From an uncultured bacterium (GTDB lineage Bacteria; Bacteroidota; Bacteroidia; Bacteroidales; Bacteroidaceae), in NCBI GenBank assembly GCA_905215555.1, contig CAJMQU010000002.1, positions 211,848 through 275,847 on the forward strand: a stretch of DNA of 64,000 bases, read 5' to 3'. Numbering within the stretch: the first letter of the stretch is position 1; every line of letters begins with the position of its first letter. The translations under genes were made by a program, and so were the position numbers. The notes below the pieces were generated by a model. It did no database searches. It had not been told where the DNA came from and saw nothing but the letters and a program-made list of their open reading frames with translations. Below, piece by piece: positions 60,662 to 64,000 of the stretch.

Positions 60662-62014
60662 ATGAAGAAGAATCGAACGTTATTGCAACAACACCGACTT
60701 TTGCGCGAGGCAAGCCAACTACTGACTGTTGCTGAAAAGCTGAAAACGGCAAAACCGGAAACAAAACATAAAACATCGAAGCATGCCGCTAATGCGACTT
60801 CGCTCCTGACCCGCAATGTAAAGGAATTCCTGACATCCCGTTACGACTTCCGCTACAACCTGCTGACGGATGAGACCGAATTCCGCCCCGCCGGACAGCG
60901 CCTGACGCCCTTCACCCCCATAGGCAAGCGTGAACTGAACGCTTTATGTATTGAAGCGCATGACGAAGGCATCCCTTGCTGGGACAAGGACCTGAGCCGC
61001 TACGTCTACTCTTCCTATATTCCCTCTTATCATCCCTTTCACCTTTATATGGACGAGCTGCCCGCTTGGGATGGGCGTGACCGGCTGACCGCACTTGCCC
61101 TACGCGTTTCCTGCCGTCCGTTGTGGGTACAAGGCTTCCACACATGGATGCTGGGGCTTGCTTCGCAATGGATGGATCAGTCCGTGCTGCATGCCAATAG
61201 CGTGGCGCCCATTCTCGTCAGCCGGGAGCAGGGGCGCCGGAAGAGTACCTTTTGCCGCTCACTGATGCCTGACGTGCTGATGCGTTACTACACCGACAAC
61301 TTGAAACTCACTTCGCAGGGACAAGCCGAACGGCTCCTTGCGGAAATGGGACTGCTGAACATGGATGAATTTGATAAATACGCCGAAAACAAGATGCCGT
61401 TGCTGAAGAACCTGATGCAGATGTCCGCCCTCAACATCCGCAAGGCCTATCAGCAGAATTTCCGGCAACTGCCCCGCGTGGCCTCATTTATCGGCACAAG
61501 CAACCGCTTCGACCTGCTCACCGACCCGACGGGCAGCCGCCGTTTCCTCTGCGTGGAAGTGAAGCGCGATATCGACTGCACCCACATAGAGCATGACCAG
61601 ATTTTTGCCCAACTGAAAGCTGAACTGTCTGCTGGACAACGTAACTGGTTCACCAAGAAAGAAGAGGGAGAATTGCAAAGGTACAATGAAAAGTTCTATC
61701 GTACCAGCCTTGTCGAAGAGGTGCTCGCTTCCCGGTTCCGCACCCCGTTTGCCCATGAAAAGAGCCTTGACTTGACCGCTGCCGACATTTTCAGCGAATT
61801 GCAGACGGCCAACCCTGCCGCCATGCGAGGCAGTAACCCTATGCGCTTCGGGCAAGTATTGCTTCGGGCGGGACTGAAAAGGAGACATACCGAATACGGC
61901 AATGTGTACGAGGTGGTGAGAAGACTGGAAGTTTCAGCCGGAAAGCCGATGAATAGGGGGATTCAGGGAGGGCTGAAAGAACTGCAGGAAGAGAAAGAGG
62001 TTATGGAAAGGTAA
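60662..62014 (+). CDS. VirE/virulence-associated-E family protein with DUF3874 C-terminus
   Basis: 450 residues. The P-loop region reads VAPILVSREQGRRKSTFCRS near residue 190 (a modified Walker A), Walker B is NMDEFDKYAEN near 240, and FIGTSNRFDLLTDPTGSRRF is the sensor/arginine region of VirE ATPases, which are related to phage and plasmid primase-helicases. The C-terminal part (~340-450) matches DUF3874 (FAHEKSLDLTAADIFSELQT, MRFGQVLLRAGLKRRHTEYG). The N-terminal primase-like domain usual for VirE fusions is reduced to about 130 residues. It is paired with an HU-like gene; together they may be the remains of a mobile element, but no integrase is visible. Confidence 0.85.
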   Translation: MKKNRTLLQQHRLLREASQLLTVAEKLKTAKPETKHKTSKHAANATSLLTRNVKEFLTSRYDFRYNLLTDETEFRPAGQRLTPFTPIGKRELNALCIEAHDEGIPCWDKDLSRYVYSSYIPSYHPFHLYMDELPAWDGRDRLTALALRVSCRPLWVQGFHTWMLGLASQWMDQSVLHANSVAPILVSREQGRRKSTFCRSLMPDVLMRYYTDNLKLTSQGQAERLLAEMGLLNMDEFDKYAENKMPLLKNLMQMSALNIRKAYQQNFRQLPRVASFIGTSNRFDLLTDPTGSRRFLCVEVKRDIDCTHIEHDQIFAQLKAELSAGQRNWFTKKEEGELQRYNEKFYRTSLVEEVLASRFRTPFAHEKSLDLTAADIFSELQTANPAAMRGSNPMRFGQVLLRAGLKRRHTEYGNVYEVVRRLEVSAGKPMNRGIQGGLKELQEEKEVMER

Positions 62015-62043
62015 TGCATAAATAGGTATTCATGCTTGATGAA

Positions 62044-62107
62044 GTTGTTTTTCTGTTTTCAATAGTAACATAGCTGACTATGTAACAACTGAAAATAGAA
62101 AAACAAC
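62044..62107. terminator. 30-bp hairpin between convergent genes
   Basis: Arms 62044-62073 and 62078-62107 match at 27 of 30 positions with a ctga loop; it has T-rich and A-rich sides, fitting a bidirectional terminator. Confidence 0.75.
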
Positions 62108-62224
62108 TCAAATTTGTCTTGTACTCCCTAAAACTATAGGTATGTTCTTAGTCAAATTGATATATTTGCTTATATACCGACCAAATGTTATCGTTTGCTA
62201 TTCATTTCATATATAAAGTTTCAT

Positions 62225-62743
62225 TTAACTAAACGGTAATCCTTTCCAATAATGGAATTTGTCTCCTCTAGTGGTTTCTCCATCGCCGAAAAACAATATG
62301 AATTCCATGTCTTCTATAATGACATCACGGAGATATTCCCTAATGGCTGTATCTCTATTTACTCTGTTATTAACTTCGTATTCAGTAAGGGCACTACGTG
62401 TTGGGTATGGTTCATAAAATTTGATAAAACAACAATATATTGGGAATTTCTTTATAAGATAGAACTTGTCTTCTCCCCAATATGATATTTTTATACCTTG
62501 CATTTTCCTAGGAGTTTGGAAAACCTTGCAAGATATTCCTACGTAATGCATTTTTAGTTCGAAATCATCTGCAAATATTCCGAATGGCTTGTTAATGTAC
62601 TTTTCTATTTTCTTCCCTGTAAAATTCGCTTTTACATATTCAATAGTATCGTTATTGCATTCTTGCAAGGATATATATCTGTCTTGTGCAAAAGAGGATA
62701 TAGATGCCACCAATAGTGACCAAATGAGAATTAAATTTTTCAT
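62225..62743 (-). CDS. Secreted 172-residue protein of unknown function, copy 1
   Basis: Not recognised. Signal peptide ILIWSLLVASISSFAQ. The mature protein has RYISLQECNNDTIEYVKANF, a helix-strand region and aromatic-rich parts (KFPIYCCFIKFYEPYPTRSA), two cysteines (Cys-Cys in YCC plus CNN and SCK), and ends HYWKGLPFS. It is about four-fifths identical by eye to the protein at 62919. Secreted or periplasmic. The position beside a VirE gene gives no functional hint. Confidence 0.65.
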   Translation of the reverse strand: MKNLILIWSLLVASISSFAQDRYISLQECNNDTIEYVKANFTGKKIEKYINKPFGIFADDFELKMHYVGISCKVFQTPRKMQGIKISYWGEDKFYLIKKFPIYCCFIKFYEPYPTRSALTEYEVNNRVNRDTAIREYLRDVIIEDMEFILFFGDGETTRGDKFHYWKGLPFS

Positions 62744-62875
62744 AAGTTTGTTATTTAATTAGAAACCTATTTGTCTTGTACTCCCTAAAACTATAGGATG
62801 CTGTTAGTCAAGTTGATATATTTGCTTATATACCGACCAAATGTTATCGTTTGCTATTCATTTTATATATAAAGT

Positions 62876-62908
62876 CATTGCTATCCACTTTTTTAGTGGA
62901 CAGCAATG
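62876..62908 (-). terminator. Terminator of copy 2
   Basis: cattgctatccact pairs with agtggacagcaatg (one mismatch), six-base T loop; it lies directly after the gene at 62919 on the transcribed strand and is absent from copy 1. Confidence 0.65.
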
Positions 62909-62918
62909 ATATAAATTT

Positions 62919-63437
62919 TCAATCAAATCCTAATCCTTTCCAATAACGGAACTTGTCTCCTCTAGTGGTTTCTCCATTGCTGAAGAACAATATAAATTCC
63001 ATATCTTCTATAATGAAATCACGGAGATATCCCCTTATGGCTTTATTTTGATCTACTCTGTTTTTAAATTCGTATTCTGCAATCCCGGCACTCCTAGGGT
63101 ATGGTTCATAAAATTTGATAAAACAACAATATATTGGAAATTTATTTACAAGGTGAAACTTGTCATCTCCCCAATATGATATTTTTATACCTATTATTTC
63201 TCCCGGATTTTTTCGATCCTTACTAGACCTTCCTATATAATAGAATTTTAATTCAAAATCATCTGCAAATATTCCGAACGGTTTATTGATATACTTTTCT
63301 ATTTTCTTCTCTGTAAAATTAGTTTTTATATATTCTAACGTATCGTTATTGCATTCTTGCAAGGATATATATCCGTCTTGTGCAAAAGAGGATATGGATG
63401 CCACCAATAGTGACCAAATGAGAATTAAATTTTTCAT
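62919..63437 (-). CDS. Secreted 172-residue protein of unknown function, copy 2
   Basis: Paralog of the upstream-strand neighbour at 62225; the signal peptide is identical (ILIWSLLVASISSFAQ) and most of the body is shared (CNNDTLEYIKTNF, INKPFGIFADDFELK, KFPIYCCFIKFYEPYP, LRDFIIEDMEFILFF). Differences cluster in the middle (YIGRSSKDRKNPGEIIG) and tail. The same number of residues with many silent and replacement changes shows the duplication is not brand-new and both frames have been kept open, which argues for selection on both copies. Function unknown. Confidence 0.65.
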   Translation of the reverse strand: MKNLILIWSLLVASISSFAQDGYISLQECNNDTLEYIKTNFTEKKIEKYINKPFGIFADDFELKFYYIGRSSKDRKNPGEIIGIKISYWGDDKFHLVNKFPIYCCFIKFYEPYPRSAGIAEYEFKNRVDQNKAIRGYLRDFIIEDMEFILFFSNGETTRGDKFRYWKGLGFD

Positions 63438-63470
63438 AAGTTTGTTATTTAATTAGAAACCTAAAACACT

Positions 63471-63500
63471 AATTGATGAATAAAATTTTATTCATCAATT
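63471..63500. terminator. 30-bp perfect palindrome
   Basis: aattgatgaataaaa and ttttattcatcaatt are exact reverse complements. It sits after the DUF6705-like gene and before the 172-residue gene on the same strand; a terminator is likely. Confidence 0.65.
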
Positions 63501-63515
63501 ACCATAATGTCATCA

Positions 63516-64000
63516 CTACTCTTCTTTTATTAGTATTGCATGCTCCGGTACTGAAAAGCCAATGGGAAGCACCTTTTCAATATCGTCTCTGCCTTCTACT
63601 TCCCACCAGATACCTTCTTTCTCATCCAAATGCCAAAGGAGTTTTTTCGGAGATAGTAATTTTATGTATCCACCAGAGATTCCTTTACCATTGAAATGTT
63701 TCTTACGCTTATCATAAAAAGACATCCCCAAAGTAGGGACAGTTGATTTATCATAAGAATCACTATTAGGTGCCCAGATATACATATTATCCGGACGAGT
63801 AGTTGAAATTTCTAAATTCCAGCATGTAGGCAAAGGCTCCATGTAGTTTTCAAATACTTCTCCTTTTACGGAAAGGTAGTATCCACCATAAAGACCATGG
63901 GTTTCACCATATGGTGATATTTTTTTTCCTTTTTGAAAAACGATTTTGAATATCGTATCATTCGATTGGTAAACCCAGGTTCCGATATAGGCATTTATAT
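63516..64000 (-). CDS. DUF6705-like secreted protein, C-terminal part (runs off the window)
   Basis: The open frame continues past base 64000; at least 161 residues are present. It begins in the window INAYIGTWVYQSNDTIFKIV, then HGLYGGYYLSVKGEVFENYM, NLEISTTRPDNMYIWAPNS, and GKGISGGYIKLLSPKKLLWH, ending EHAILIKEE. AYIGTWxYxNxDTIFKIxxQ is the hallmark of Bacteroidetes DUF6705 proteins, small secreted beta-barrel/lipocalin-like proteins of unknown role. A shorter Met-initiated reading at 63842 is internal. Neighbour of the duplicated secreted genes on the same strand. Confidence 0.7.
   Translation of the reverse strand, partial: INAYIGTWVYQSNDTIFKIVFQKGKKISPYGETHGLYGGYYLSVKGEVFENYMEPLPTCWNLEISTTRPDNMYIWAPNSDSYDKSTVPTLGMSFYDKRKKHFNGKGISGGYIKLLSPKKLLWHLDEKEGIWWEVEGRDDIEKVLPIGFSVPEHAILIKEE

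Larger units (their letters stand above)
62113..63463. repeat. Tandem duplication of a ~0.66-0.69-kb unit
   Basis: Unit 1 is 62113-62769 and unit 2 is 62770-63463; both begin tttgtcttgtactccctaaa and end with ttaattagaaaccta. Each contains one 172-codon gene. Unit 2 is 37 bases longer because of a hairpin segment at 62876-62908. Confidence 0.85.

Noticed and set aside
59786..62014. Integrative or conjugative element
   Set aside because: VirE and HU-like genes occur on such elements, but no integrase, relaxase, tra gene or attachment repeat is visible.
1..64000. tRNA, rRNA or tmRNA genes
   Set aside because: No cloverleaf-like or rRNA-like conserved stretches were recognised on either strand by reading; a tRNAscan run was not possible.

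Overview
The window looks like chromosomal DNA of a gut Bacteroides (Bacteroidota). It carries a SusC/SusD polysaccharide utilisation locus (PUL), a Mfa/FimA-type fimbrial operon, DUF families typical of the genus, the long Bacteroidetes form of signal peptidase I, and many copies of the Bacteroides -7 promoter box TAnnTTTG placed correctly before genes. I saw no rRNA, tRNA, CRISPR array, complete insertion sequence, integrase or reverse transcriptase.

Layout. 1-4476: housekeeping and sugar metabolism (end of a DEAD-box helicase, a lipoprotein tyrosine phosphatase, a PfkB kinase overlapping a SIS-domain isomerase, an M16 peptidase). 4483-4812: wreck of an AAA ATPase. 4918-7916: alkaline-phosphatase-superfamily hydrolase, queH, and a DUF5009 membrane protein. 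7968-13364: a DUF6377 membrane regulator followed by a GH5 lipoprotein and a GH3 beta-glucosidase. 13512-18428: DUF6078 protein, a long structured RNA ahead of a small HTH protein, then leftward envelope genes (beta-barrel, PD40 propeller, PAP2 phosphatase, another OM protein). 19138-30269: a seven-gene fimbrial operon ending in a 1073-residue putative tip adhesin with two C-terminal FISUMP/C-type-lectin-like modules. Two tandem paralogous HTH regulators follow on the other strand (30355-32518). 33394-34112: a second long structured RNA and a coiled-coil HTH protein. 34113-34867: non-coding, with a six-copy 22-bp iteron array. 34868-35521: MNT antitoxin with a wrecked HEPN toxin. 35630-51161: an eight-gene leftward PUL (GH30, surface glycan-binding protein, SusC, SusD, GH2, polysaccharide lyase-GH88 fusion, SDR fructuronate reductase, UxuA), read divergently from its one-piece Y_Y_Y/LuxR-type sensor-regulator (51425-54301). 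54332-58341: WbqC-like, two signal peptidase I paralogs, dapB. 58438-62014: DUF2851, HU-like protein, VirE/DUF3874 protein. 62113-64000: a tandem duplication of a secreted 172-residue protein and a partial DUF6705-like gene.

How genes work together. The PUL is a complete logic chain for a uronic-acid-containing glycan: capture by SusD and the SGBP, import by SusC, cleavage by GH30, GH2 and a lyase, hydrolysis of the unsaturated uronyl end by the fused GH88, and channelling of the uronate through SDR reductase and mannonate dehydratase. A 33-bp-spaced 19-bp direct repeat lies just upstream of the PUL -7 box and is the best candidate regulator site.

Most unexpected signals: (1) two unrelated-in-sequence but architecturally alike long hairpin RNAs, each with a central bubble carrying A(C/G)TTTTTAT on one side and GGGTA on the other, each directly ahead of a small HTH gene; (2) a signal peptidase paralog that has lost both catalytic residues beside an intact one; (3) a fimbrial tip protein with tandem lectin-fold modules of the type that diversity-generating retroelements target; (4) a 22-bp iteron array built on a perfect 10-bp palindrome; (5) a MNT-HEPN pair whose toxin has an internal deletion.
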